From: DATFDN01 sp963830565
Lineage (GTDB): Bacteria > Pseudomonadota > Alphaproteobacteria > Acetobacterales > Acetobacteraceae
Length of the DNA stretch: 64,000 bases
Assembly (NCBI GenBank): GCA_963830565.1
Contig: CAWHMO010000003.1
Span: 62,001 to 126,000 of the forward strand
Direction of reading: 5' to 3'
Position 1 is the stretch's first letter. Each line of letters begins with the position of its first letter. The translations under genes and the position numbers were made by a program. The notes under the pieces are model-generated. The model searched no databases. It was not told the origin of the DNA and worked only from the letters and a program-made list of their open reading frames with translations. Shown piece after piece: positions 34,082-42,040 of the stretch.

Positions 34082-35464
34082 CTAGCCGGCCAGCATCGCC
34101 GCCAGCACCGCCTCGTCCTCCGCTTCCAGGCAGCGGCAATCAAGCCAGAGCCGATCCTCCGCGATTCGCCCGAGGACCGGGCGCTGTAGGGCTCGCAGTG
34201 AAGCGGCCAAGGTCTCCAGCCCGCTGCCGCCCATGGTCGCAGCAAAGGAGGCCAGCCGGTCGATTGGCAAGGCGCCCGATCCGATCTGGCTCCGGCACGG
34301 CGCGACCGAGACCGGCCGGTCGGGCCAGCGGGCGCACAGCCGGGGAACCAGCCGCTCCGCCGTGGCCCGGATCTCCCCTTCCGGGCGCGTCAGCAGCCGT
34401 AGCGCCGGCAGGCGCGCGACCAGGCGGTCGGGATCGAGATACAGCCGCAACACATGCTCGAGCGCAGCCAGCCGGCCCTTGTCGAGCCGCAGCGCGCGCT
34501 TCATCGGGTTCGCGTTCAGGCGTGCGATCAAATCGGAGCGACCGACGATCAGCCCGGCTTGCGGGCCGCCCAGCAGCTTGTCGCCCGAGAACGTGACCAG
34601 GTCGGCGCCGCCGGCGAGCGCCTCCTGAACGGTCGGCTCGCGCGGCAGGCCCAGCTTCGCGAGCTCGATCAGGCTGCCGCTGCCCAGATCGTCGATGAGC
34701 GGCAGGCCGGCTTGGTGCGCGATCATTGCCAGACGCCCCGGCGGAACGGCGGCGGTGAAGCCCTGGATCGCGTAGTTCGATGGATGCACGCGCATGATCG
34801 CGCCCGTCGCCGGGCCGATCGCCTGCTCGAAGTCGCGTGGGTGGGTTCGGTTGGTGGTGCCCACCTCACGCAACACCGCGCCGGCGCGCGCCATGATCTC
34901 GGGCACGCGGAACGCGCCGCCGATCTCCACCAACTCGCCGCGCGACACCGGGACTTCCCTGCCGGCGGCGAGCGTGTTCAGCGCCAGCAGCACGGCGGCG
35001 GCGTTGTTGTTCACGATCGTCGCGTCCGCCGCGCCCGTCAGCGCGCGCAGCAGCCCGCGCACATGATCGTCGCGCTCGCCACGCCGGCCGGTGACCAGGT
35101 CGAACTCCAGCGTGGTCGCCGAGACCATCGCCTCGGCCGCTGCCGCGGCCGCTTCGGGCGGCAGGGGCGCGCGGCCCAGATTGGTGTGCAGGACCGTGCC
35201 GGTCAGATTGAAGACCGGGCGCTGCGACACCGCGAAGCGGGCGTCGAGCGCGTCGGCCGCCGCGTCCAGGATCACCGCCTCGCTGGCGAACTCCGGCAAC
35301 CCGTTCTCAAGACGGAACTCGTTGCGCCTCTCCGCCAGCACGGCCCGCAGCACCGCGACAGTCGCGGTTCGGCCAAACCGTTCCACGAGGACCGCTGCCG
35401 ATGGCTGACGCAGCAAGGAATCGAGCGAGGGCAGCGGGCCGCGGCGGCGCATCCGCGAAAGCAT
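34082..35464 (-). CDS. selA: L-seryl-tRNA(Sec) selenium transferase SelA
   Basis: SelA is the decameric PLP enzyme that converts Ser-tRNA(Sec) to Sec-tRNA(Sec) with selenophosphate. The 460-residue product has LPSLDSLLRQPS at the N-terminus, NLTGTVLHTNLGRAPLP, the VNNNAAAVLLAL motif, REVGTTNRTHPRDFE, HPSNYAIQGF and the PLP lysine in TFSGDKLLGGPQAG. The start is either MLSRMRRRGP (35464) or the ATG four codons later. The gene and selC would decode the TGA of the selenoprotein at 30.8 kb. selB and selD are not in the window. Confidence 0.95.
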   Translation of the reverse strand: MLSRMRRRGPLPSLDSLLRQPSAAVLVERFGRTATVAVLRAVLAERRNEFRLENGLPEFASEAVILDAAADALDARFAVSQRPVFNLTGTVLHTNLGRAPLPPEAAAAAAEAMVSATTLEFDLVTGRRGERDDHVRGLLRALTGAADATIVNNNAAAVLLALNTLAAGREVPVSRGELVEIGGAFRVPEIMARAGAVLREVGTTNRTHPRDFEQAIGPATGAIMRVHPSNYAIQGFTAAVPPGRLAMIAHQAGLPLIDDLGSGSLIELAKLGLPREPTVQEALAGGADLVTFSGDKLLGGPQAGLIVGRSDLIARLNANPMKRALRLDKGRLAALEHVLRLYLDPDRLVARLPALRLLTRPEGEIRATAERLVPRLCARWPDRPVSVAPCRSQIGSGALPIDRLASFAATMGGSGLETLAASLRALQRPVLGRIAEDRLWLDCRCLEAEDEAVLAAMLAG

Positions 35465-35541
35465 AGGGGCAGATGCGCTTGCGGCAAGGATTGACCCGCC
35501 GGCCCCCTCGGCGATCATGCGCATCCTGGAGGAACATGCGC

Positions 35542-37248
35542 ATGTCCGAAACCCCGAGCTTGGTGATCCGCGGCGGCACTATCATCGATGGCAGTGGCGG
35601 CGAACCGTACGACGCGGATATCGCCGTCGCCGAGGGGCGCATCGCCGCGATCAGCAAGGTCGATGCGCGCGGCGCCGAGGAGATCGATGCGCGGGGCAGG
35701 ATCGTCACGCCGGGCTTCGTCGATGTGCACACGCACTACGATGCCCAGGTGATGTGGGCCGAGCACATCACGCCCTCGTCCTGGAACGGCGTCACCACCG
35801 CGCTGATCGGCAATTGCGGCGTCGGCTTCGCGCCCTGCCGGCCCGAGGAGCGCGAGATGCTGGTGGCCTTGATGGAGGGCGTCGAGGACATCCCCGAGCC
35901 GGTGCTGACCGAGGGCCTGCCGTGGAACTGGCAGAGCTTTCCCGACTTCCTCGACGCCGTCGATGCGCGGCGCTTCGACATGGACATCGCGACGCAGGTG
36001 CCGCACGCGGCGCTGCGGGTGCATGTGATGGGCCATCGCGGCTTCGAGCGCGAGCCGGCGACCGAGCAGGACCGCGCGGAGATGGCGCGCCTCGCCGCCG
36101 AAGGCGTGCGCGCCGGCGCGCTCGGCTTCTCCACCTCGCGCACCATCGCCCACAAGACCCTGGCCGGCGAGCACACGCCCACATTGGGCGCGGCGGAGGC
36201 CGAGCTGACCGCGATCGGCAAGGCGGTGGGCGGCACCGGGCGCGGCTGGTTGCAGGTGATCTCCGATTTCGACGAGCCGCAGTCGGAGTTCGCGCTGCTG
36301 CGCCGCGTGGCCGCTGCGTCGGGCCGGCCGATGACGATGTCGCTGATCCAGCGCGATGCTCGGCCGAAACTGTGGCGAGACGTGCTCGACTTCGTGGAGT
36401 CGGCGAATGCGGCCGGCGTGCCGATGACCGCGCAGGTCATCAGCCGGCCGATCGGCGTGATGCTGGGGTTCGAGATCAGCCAGAACCCGTTCATGAGCCG
36501 CCCCAGCTACGCCGGGATCGCGCATCTGCCGTTCGAGCAGCGGATCGCGGCGTTGCGCGATCCCGCGTTCCGCGCGCGCATCCTTGCCGAGGAGCCCGCC
36601 GATCCGGTGCTGAAGCATCGCACCAGCCTATGGGAGAAGATATTTCCGCTGAGCGATCCGCCGGATTACGAGCCCGCGCCCGAGCATGGGATCGCGGCGC
36701 GCGCGGCGCGCCTCGGCGTCGATCCAGCCGCGCTCTGCTACGACATGCTGCTGGAGAACGGCGGGCGCACGATCATGTACCGCGCGTTCATCAATTACCA
36801 CGATTTCTCGCTCGACACCGTGCGGCAGATGATGACGCACAAGCACACGCTGCTCGGTCTCGGCGACGGCGGCGCGCATGTCTCGATTATCTGCGACGCC
36901 TCGGCGATGACCACCACGATCACGCACTGGGCGCGCGACCGGAACCGCGGCGAGAAGCTGCCCCTGCCTTGGATCATCAAGCGGCTGAGCCGCGACAATG
37001 CGCACGCGATGGGTCTGACCGACCGCGGTCTGCTGCGGCCTGGTCTGCGGGCCGATATCAACGTGATCAATTTCGACCGGCTGTCGGTCCACGCTCCGGA
37101 GGTGCGCTATGACCTGCCTTCCGGGGGACGGCGGCTGGTGCAGCGCACCGACGGCTACGACGCGACGATCGTTGCCGGCGTTCCGACCTGGCGCGACGGC
37201 GCAGCGACCGGCGCACTGCCGGGCCGGCTGGTGCGTGGGGCGCGCTGA
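35542..37248 (+). CDS. N-acyl-D-amino-acid deacylase family amidohydrolase
   Basis: This metal-dependent amidohydrolase (D-aminoacylase type, amidohydrolase family 3) has 568 residues. It shows VIRGGTIIDGSGGEPYDADI, the metal-binding PGFVDVHTHYDAQ, GNCGVGFAPCRP (Cys ligand typical of D-aminoacylases), VMGHRGFE, ALGFSTSRT and the catalytic Asp region GLGDGGAHVSIICDAS, then GLRADINVINFD. The start MSETPSLVI was chosen because TGGAGGA lies eight bases before it; an ATG two codons earlier is too close. The hydrolase gene overlaps its stop by one base. The natural substrate is not known. Confidence 0.9.
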   Translation: MSETPSLVIRGGTIIDGSGGEPYDADIAVAEGRIAAISKVDARGAEEIDARGRIVTPGFVDVHTHYDAQVMWAEHITPSSWNGVTTALIGNCGVGFAPCRPEEREMLVALMEGVEDIPEPVLTEGLPWNWQSFPDFLDAVDARRFDMDIATQVPHAALRVHVMGHRGFEREPATEQDRAEMARLAAEGVRAGALGFSTSRTIAHKTLAGEHTPTLGAAEAELTAIGKAVGGTGRGWLQVISDFDEPQSEFALLRRVAAASGRPMTMSLIQRDARPKLWRDVLDFVESANAAGVPMTAQVISRPIGVMLGFEISQNPFMSRPSYAGIAHLPFEQRIAALRDPAFRARILAEEPADPVLKHRTSLWEKIFPLSDPPDYEPAPEHGIAARAARLGVDPAALCYDMLLENGGRTIMYRAFINYHDFSLDTVRQMMTHKHTLLGLGDGGAHVSIICDASAMTTTITHWARDRNRGEKLPLPWIIKRLSRDNAHAMGLTDRGLLRPGLRADINVINFDRLSVHAPEVRYDLPSGGRRLVQRTDGYDATIVAGVPTWRDGAATGALPGRLVRGAR

Positions 37249-38132
37249 TGCGGCTTCCGGCAATGCAAGGCCCCACGTCACGCACCTGGACTTCGGAGCG
37301 CCTCCGTCTGCACTACGCGGACTGGGGCAACCCGGGCGCGCCGCCGCTGATCCTGCTGCATGGCGGGCGCGACCATTGCCGGAGCTGGGACTGGGTCGCG
37401 GCGGCGCTGCGCGAGCGGTTCCACGTCATCGCCCCCGATCTGCGCGGTCACGGCGACAGCGCCTGGTCGTCCGCCGGGCACTACCCGATGGCGAGCTACA
37501 TCTACGACCTGGCGCAGCTCGTTCATGCCGAGAACCTGACGCCGGTATCAATCGTCGCCCACTCGCTCGGCGGGAATGTCGCGCTGCGCTACGCCGGCAT
37601 CTATCCCGAGAACGTGCATCGTCTGGTGGCGATCGAGGGGATGGGGCCGGGGCCGCGCAGCGCGAGCGAGCGCGACCGCAAGCCGATCGATCAGCGGATG
37701 CGCGACTGGGTCGCGCAGGCGCGCACGCAATCGGCCGAGATTCCATGGCGCTACAAGTCGCTCGACGAGGCGCTGACGCGGATGCGCGCGGCCAACAGGC
37801 ATCTGTCGGAAGAAGTCGCGCGCCATCTGACCGAGCAGGCGGTCAACCGCAACGAGGATGGCACGTATTGCTGGAAGTTCGACCCCTATGTGCGGCTCTG
37901 GCCGCCGGTCGACATGACGCGCGACGAGATCGCAGCGCTGTGGGGGCGAATCGCGTGCCCGACGCTTCTGGTCTACGGCAAGGAGAGCTGGGCGACGAAC
38001 CCCGCCGAGGATGGCCGGCTCGACTATTTCCGCAACGCCCGCGTACTGGCGGTGGACGGCGCCGGGCACTGGGTACATCACGACCGCCGGGAACTGTTCA
38101 TCGCAGAGGTCGATACGTTCCTTACCGCATGA
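37248..38132 (+). CDS. alpha/beta hydrolase
   Basis: The 294-residue protein has the alpha/beta-hydrolase order: ILLHGGRDHCRSWDWVA (oxyanion region), VIAPDLRGHGDSAWS, nucleophile elbow VAHSLGGNVALRY (Ser in SLG), a helical cap with many charged residues, TLLVYGKESW with the acid, and DGAGHWVHHDRREL with the catalytic His. It is coupled to the amidohydrolase by a one-base overlap. That suggests hydrolysis of an ester or related product in the same route. Specificity cannot be assigned. Confidence 0.88.
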   Translation: MRLPAMQGPTSRTWTSERLRLHYADWGNPGAPPLILLHGGRDHCRSWDWVAAALRERFHVIAPDLRGHGDSAWSSAGHYPMASYIYDLAQLVHAENLTPVSIVAHSLGGNVALRYAGIYPENVHRLVAIEGMGPGPRSASERDRKPIDQRMRDWVAQARTQSAEIPWRYKSLDEALTRMRAANRHLSEEVARHLTEQAVNRNEDGTYCWKFDPYVRLWPPVDMTRDEIAALWGRIACPTLLVYGKESWATNPAEDGRLDYFRNARVLAVDGAGHWVHHDRRELFIAEVDTFLTA

Positions 38133-38317
38133 GGATCGCCCGCGAAAAAACATCCCCCGGCCTCTATCAATTGCGGTTGCGCCGGCTTATGTTCCCACCG
38201 TTGGCGCTTTTCGGCCAAGGCTGTTCGAGCCTCCTCTCGGCGCGTTCGGGCACTTACCGTCACGAAAAGTACTTCGGCCCGCACCGTGCGGGTCGCCAAG
38301 TCCCCGGAGCACGTCTT

Positions 38318-38524
38318 ATGACGACAGGCACAGTCAAGTGGTACAACAGCCAGAAGGGCTACGGCTTCATCCAGCCTGAGGATGGATCAAAGGACGTCTT
38401 CGTCCATGTCTCCGCGGTCGAGCGGTCGGGCATCGGCCATCTGGTCGAGGGTCAGAAGGTCAGCTTCGACGTGGAGCGTGGCCAACAGGGCAAGCTCGCT
38501 GCGGTCAACCTGCAGCGCGCCTGA
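38318..38524 (+). CDS. cspA: cold-shock protein, CspA family
   Basis: Small single-stranded nucleic-acid-binding protein of 68 residues with the RNP1 motif KGYGFIQ and RNP2 VFVHVS, and start MTTGTVKWYN. Family members melt mRNA structure. A CCCGC-ACCGT-GCGGG hairpin sits in the 5' leader at 38278-38292, about 25 bases before the start. Leader structure is common in this gene class. Confidence 0.95.
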   Translation: MTTGTVKWYNSQKGYGFIQPEDGSKDVFVHVSAVERSGIGHLVEGQKVSFDVERGQQGKLAAVNLQRA

Positions 38525-38546
38525 GCGCGCGCTTCGGGAGGGTCCG

Positions 38547-38744
38547 ATGATGGCCGCTTACAAATTCGTGGTGGGCGAGCAGGTGCAATTCCTGCCGTCG
38601 CCCACGGATCACAACGTCCCGCGTGGAACCTACACGATCGTGCGCCGGCTGCCGTTCGAGGGCAGGAACTGCGCCTATCGCGTCAAGCACACGCGCGACG
38701 GCCATGAACGGGTAATCCCGGAAAGCCAGCTCGGCCGCCAGTAG
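38547..38744 (+). CDS. conserved small hypothetical protein following cspA
   Basis: A 65-residue protein, MMAAYKFVVGEQVQFLPSPT, with RGTYTIVRRLPFEGRNCAYR and GHERVIPESQLGRQ. It looks like a compact beta-strand protein. I recognise similar small proteins in alphaproteobacteria, but no function is known to me. GGGAGGG precedes the start by five bases. It follows cspA by 22 bases and probably shares its transcript. Confidence 0.75.
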   Translation: MMAAYKFVVGEQVQFLPSPTDHNVPRGTYTIVRRLPFEGRNCAYRVKHTRDGHERVIPESQLGRQ

Positions 38745-38765
38745 TAGCGGCTGGCTGCATCTTGC

Positions 38766-38808
38766 GAAGCCCTCCCGGGCGCGTCAGCATCGCGCGCGGG
38801 AGGGCTTC
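38766..38808. promoter_or_regulatory. long hairpin covering the ribosome-binding site of the DUF4387 gene
   Basis: GAAGCCCTCCC (38766-38776) and GGGAGGGCTTC (38798-38808) form a perfect 11-bp stem. Further G/C pairs in the loop region extend it. The 3' arm contains the GGGAGGG Shine-Dalgarno of the next gene and ends one base before its ATG. There is no T-run, so it is not a standard terminator; it could block translation of DUF4387 or attenuate transcription from upstream. Confidence 0.55.
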
Positions 38809-38809
38809 G

Positions 38810-39115
38810 ATGATGCGGCTCCAGGACCTCGCCCAAGTTATCCGCAGCAAGAACGCCGGTCCGCGCCGGCTGACGCTTGATATCATGTTTGCCTCCGACG
38901 GCGACTACGCCCGGGTCGCGCAATCGCCGGCGCTGTCGACGGAGAGCATCGCGGCGCTATACGGCTTGCTGCCGGGCGATGTAGCGGTGATTCCCTATCC
39001 GCTCGGCCGCGCCATCAAGATCACGCTGGCCCGCGCCGTCATGGCGGGCGATCCGGGGGACAAGGACGTGTATGGCGCCCAGCAGCATGCGCCGCTGCTG
39101 GAGATCGACATATGA
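38810..39115 (+). CDS. DUF4387 domain protein, AtuA partner
   Basis: The 101-residue protein starts MMRLQDLAQVIRSKNAGPRR, with LTLDIMFASDGDYARVAQSP and PLGRAIKITLARAVMAGDPG. These are DUF4387 features. DUF4387 proteins occur next to, or fused to, AtuA-like proteins and are thought to form one unit. The stop overlaps the atuA-like start (ATGA), so the two are coupled. Biochemical function is unknown. Confidence 0.88.
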   Translation: MMRLQDLAQVIRSKNAGPRRLTLDIMFASDGDYARVAQSPALSTESIAALYGLLPGDVAVIPYPLGRAIKITLARAVMAGDPGDKDVYGAQQHAPLLEIDI

Positions 39116-40509
39116 GCGCATCTGCCCGTATCCTCAATGATATGCGCCGTGCGCGCCGTCCGATGCGCTTCCTCGGCGCTTCCGGCCAGCTCGGCTACGG
39201 CATTCCGACCCCCGCCTTCGAGGCGGGGCTGGCGAGGCAGCCGGACCTGATCGGCTGCGACATGGGCTCGATCGACATCGGGCCGACCTATCTCGGCAAG
39301 GGCGAGATGGCGACCGCGCCAGCCGCGACGCGGCGCGATCTGCGCAAGGTGCTGCTCGGCGCGCGCCGGCTGGATGTTCCCCTGGTGATCGGATCGGCCG
39401 GTTCGGCGGGAGCCGCGCCACATCTGGAGGCGACCCTTGCGATCCTCCGCGACATCGCGCGTACCGAAGGCCTGTCGTTCCGCATGGGCGTGCTGCGGGC
39501 CGACATCCCGCGCGCCGTCCTGAAGGACGCAGTGCGCACGAGCAATGTGACGGGCCTGGACGGTATGCCGGCGCTGAGCGAGCAGGACGTGGACGAGGCC
39601 GCACAGATCGTCGGCCAGATGGGCACCGGCGCGTTCCGCCGGGCGCTTGCGGCCGGCATCGACGTGCTGATCGCCGGGCGCGCCTGCGACACCGCGATCT
39701 TCGCCGCGCTGCCAACCATGCTCGGCTTTCCCACCGGGCTTTCGGTCCATATGGCGAAGATCATCGAATGTGCCTCGCTATGCTGCACACCGGGCGGACG
39801 CGATTCGATCCTGGCCACGCTCGACGATGATGGGTTCGAGCTGGAAAGCATGGCGCCGCAGCGGCGCGCGACGCCGGTCTCTGTCGCCGCGCACAGCCTC
39901 TATGAGCAGGGCGACCCGTACTCGGTGCATGAACCCGACGGCGCGCTCGATCTCACCGCGGCGCAATACGCCGCGATCGACGATCGGCGCACGCGCGTCA
40001 CCGGCGCGCGTTGGCATCCGACGACAGACCCGATGGTGAAGCTGGAGGGCGCCGTCTGCATCGGCGAGCGGGCGATCCTGCTTGCCGGCGCCGCCGACCC
40101 GCGCTTCATCCGCGGCCACCGCGAGATCCTGGAAGGCGCGGCCGGGATCGTGCGCGAGCTGGTCTGCGAGGACCAGCCGGAGGACTACACGCTCAGCTTC
40201 CGGGTCTATGGCGTGGACGGCGTGCGCATGGCGGTGCCCGCCGACGAGACGCCGCCGCGCGAGGTGTTCGTGATGGGCGAGGTGATCGCACCCACACGCG
40301 AGCGCGCCGCCGAGGTGATGCGCACGACGAAGCAGTATCTGCTGCATTACGGCTATGCGGGCCGCCTCTCGACCGCCGGCAATCTCGCCTTCCCGTTCAC
40401 CCCGCCGGAAGTCTCCACCGGCCCCGCCTACCGCTTCAGCGTGTTCCACCTGATGCGCGTCGCCGATCCCGACGCGCTGTTCCCGTTGCAGGTGGAACAG
40501 GTGAGATAG
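39112..40509 (+). CDS. acyclic terpene utilisation AtuA-like protein (DUF1446)
   Basis: The 465-residue product has AtuA/DUF1446 features: FLGASGQLGYGIPTPAFEAG, GCDMGSIDIGPTYLGKGEMA, IGSAGSAGAAPHLEATLAIL, IAGRACDTAIFAALP, PGGRDSILATLDDDGFEL and EFV-type CEDQPEDYTLSFRVYGVDGV. In Pseudomonas, AtuA belongs to citronellol/geraniol degradation, but this wide family is found in many contexts. The last residues, FPLQVEQVR, are followed at once by the IS1595 fragment, so the C-terminus may have been slightly altered by the insertion. Confidence 0.85.
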   Translation: MSASARILNDMRRARRPMRFLGASGQLGYGIPTPAFEAGLARQPDLIGCDMGSIDIGPTYLGKGEMATAPAATRRDLRKVLLGARRLDVPLVIGSAGSAGAAPHLEATLAILRDIARTEGLSFRMGVLRADIPRAVLKDAVRTSNVTGLDGMPALSEQDVDEAAQIVGQMGTGAFRRALAAGIDVLIAGRACDTAIFAALPTMLGFPTGLSVHMAKIIECASLCCTPGGRDSILATLDDDGFELESMAPQRRATPVSVAAHSLYEQGDPYSVHEPDGALDLTAAQYAAIDDRRTRVTGARWHPTTDPMVKLEGAVCIGERAILLAGAADPRFIRGHREILEGAAGIVRELVCEDQPEDYTLSFRVYGVDGVRMAVPADETPPREVFVMGEVIAPTRERAAEVMRTTKQYLLHYGYAGRLSTAGNLAFPFTPPEVSTGPAYRFSVFHLMRVADPDALFPLQVEQVR

Positions 40510-41148
40510 TGGTCTGACGCCATCTATCTCTTCGTCACGACGCGCCACGGCGTCAGCGGCAAGGAGCTGCAACGCACGCTCGGCGTCACCTATAAGACAG
40601 CTTGGCGGATCGGCCAGCAGATCAGGCAGCTCATGGCGAGCACGGAAGGCTTTGAACTGCTGCAAGGCCATGTCGAGATCGACGAGGCGTATGTGGGCGG
40701 GCATCGCGCGGGCAAGCGGGGGCGCGGGGCCGCAGGCAAGACCATCGTGGTGGCGATCAAGGAGCGTGGTGGCCCGATCCGTGCCCAATCGATCCCGAAC
40801 GCCAAGAAGGAAACGCTGCGTTCCGTGGTGAGAGGCAACGTGGCTCCTGGTGCCATCGTGTCCACTGATGAGTTCGCCTCTTATGGCTTACTGGAACCAG
40901 ATGGCTACAAGCACGGCGCGGTGCAGCACGCGGCCAAGGAGTATGCCTATTACGATTGGCGCCTGGACGTGACGCATCACACGAACGGCGCGGAAAGTTT
41001 CTGGAAGCTGTTCAAGGACTTCATCCGCTCCACGCACATCCACGTCTCGGAGAAATACATGGACCGCTATCTCAGCGAGTTCGCTTTCCGCTCGAACCGG
41101 CGGCAGATGAAGAACGCGATGTTCGATCTGCTGATCGGGGCGGTTTGA
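40510..41148 (+). pseudogene. IS1595-family transposase, 5'-truncated
   Basis: From 40510 an open frame reads WSDAIYLFVTTRHGVSGKEL, then QRTLGVTYKTAWRIGQQIRQ. It continues through the DDE-type catalytic domain with EIDEAYVGGHRAGKRG (first Asp), IVSTDEFASYG (second Asp), HHTNGAESFWKLFKDFI (Asn/His-Glu region) and FAFRSNRRQMKNAMFDLL. IS1595 (ISXO2-like) transposases normally have about 80-90 more N-terminal residues with a zinc ribbon; these are missing. The break coincides with the 3' end of the atuA-like gene. Inverted repeats were not identified. The copy is probably inactive. Confidence 0.88.
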
Positions 41149-41340
41149 CGACAAGGGAGGCGACGGCACGCTCAACCTCCTGGCTGTTCGCCGGGCCGAT
41201 TCCCGCGCCCTTCCTCTTGTTCGATAAACTCCTGAATTCGCCCAGTTTTTAAAGCTTCCGACAGAGATAAGTAACTGAGACTTTTCTACGGATTCGCCCA
41301 TATGTGCCACCTATGCGCACGACGCCGTGACCGGAGAGTT

Positions 41341-41575
41341 TCCCCGACCACGCGCGTCCGAGCCGATGGTAGCACTGCTAGGGCATCAGCCCTATGGAGC
41401 TAATAACTCGGCTTGCCACATGGGATACTCCTCCGGGTCTTAACCGGTATGGGGTTGAACGCGCCGCTACGGGGTGAGGCCGCCAAGCATCATGCCCCGA
41501 GGCGGTTAGAGAAGGTGGAGGCAACGGGAGTTCTAACCCGTCGGTTCTGGGTCCTAAGTCCGTCTCCGGCGAAAC
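41341..41575 (+). ncRNA. candidate structured RNA resembling HEARO / IscB omega-RNA, without a nuclease gene
   Basis: No protein is supported here, but the sequence is rich in nested stems. CCGAG (41358) pairs with CTCGG (41407) enclosing TAGGGC-ATCA-GCCCTA. CCGG-GTCTTAA-CCGG is at 41433-41447, and ACGGG-AGTTCTAA-CCCGT at 41524-41541. Phrases such as GCTAATAA, CATGGGA...CTCC, GGGTCTTAACC, GAAGGTGGA and GGGTCCTAAGTCC recall the HEARO RNA associated with IscB elements, from memory and unverified. No IscB/HNH gene follows. It lies beside an IS1595 remnant. Confidence 0.35.
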
Positions 41576-41596
41576 TGCTGCCCCCCAAGTCGGAAA

Positions 41597-41626
41597 TGAC
41601 GGCGGTCGTTGACACGGCCGCCGTCA
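41597..41626 (-). terminator. stem-loop terminator of the small winged-helix-like gene
   Basis: TGACGGCGG and CCGCCGTCA form a perfect 9-bp stem with a 12-base loop. On the minus strand it is followed by TTTCC. It lies 16 bases after the stop of the minus-strand gene at 41642. Confidence 0.55.
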
Positions 41627-41641
41627 CCCGTACGGCAGATA

Positions 41642-41935
41642 TCAATCGGCACTCTTCCGACGCGGCAACTGATAGAACTCACCGCGTCGGAAGAGACGAT
41701 CTGACTGGACAAGACGCCAAAGTGATGGACGTACGTGGTTTGGATCCTGTTCGCCAAAACGTTCTTGCAAGGCGGCTAGAATTTGCTGCGAAGTCATGCC
41801 AAATGTGCCCGTACGGCGTGCTTCTTCAAGAACGAATTGAATTCGGTCTGGAAGCGTTCTAACGTCCTGAATGGTCGTCTGATAAAATTCCGCCGCATCG
41901 TTCCTACTCGCATTTGAGCTTTCAGTCGCGTCCAT
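41642..41935 (-). CDS. small hypothetical protein with winged-helix-like C-terminus
   Basis: The 97-residue reading starts MDATESSNASRNDAAEFYQT, then TIQDVRTLPDRIQFVLEEAR. The C-terminus TSQQILAALQERFGEQDPNH and VRPSLWRLVQSDRLFRRGEF looks like a winged helix-turn-helix with a wing strand. Base composition is lower in G+C than the neighbours, consistent with acquired DNA. It lies between the mobile-element remnant and the ABC transporter. I cannot name a family; a longer TTG start at 41989 is possible. Confidence 0.5.
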   Translation of the reverse strand: MDATESSNASRNDAAEFYQTTIQDVRTLPDRIQFVLEEARRTGTFGMTSQQILAALQERFGEQDPNHVRPSLWRLVQSDRLFRRGEFYQLPRRKSAD

Positions 41936-42040
41936 GCCATCAGCCCCATTTGCTGCGGGCACAACAGTTACGATCCCGAGCCGAGACAATACCCGCGCCG
42001 TAATTTCAAGTTCGGCGTCCTCAGCCTTAAATCCGCCGCC

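Noticed and set aside
41149..41640. Group II intron or IS200/IS605 end in the non-coding stretch
   Set aside because: No domain V-like hairpin, reverse transcriptase or TnpA/TnpB gene was found; a HEARO-like RNA fits the visible phrases better but remains unproven.
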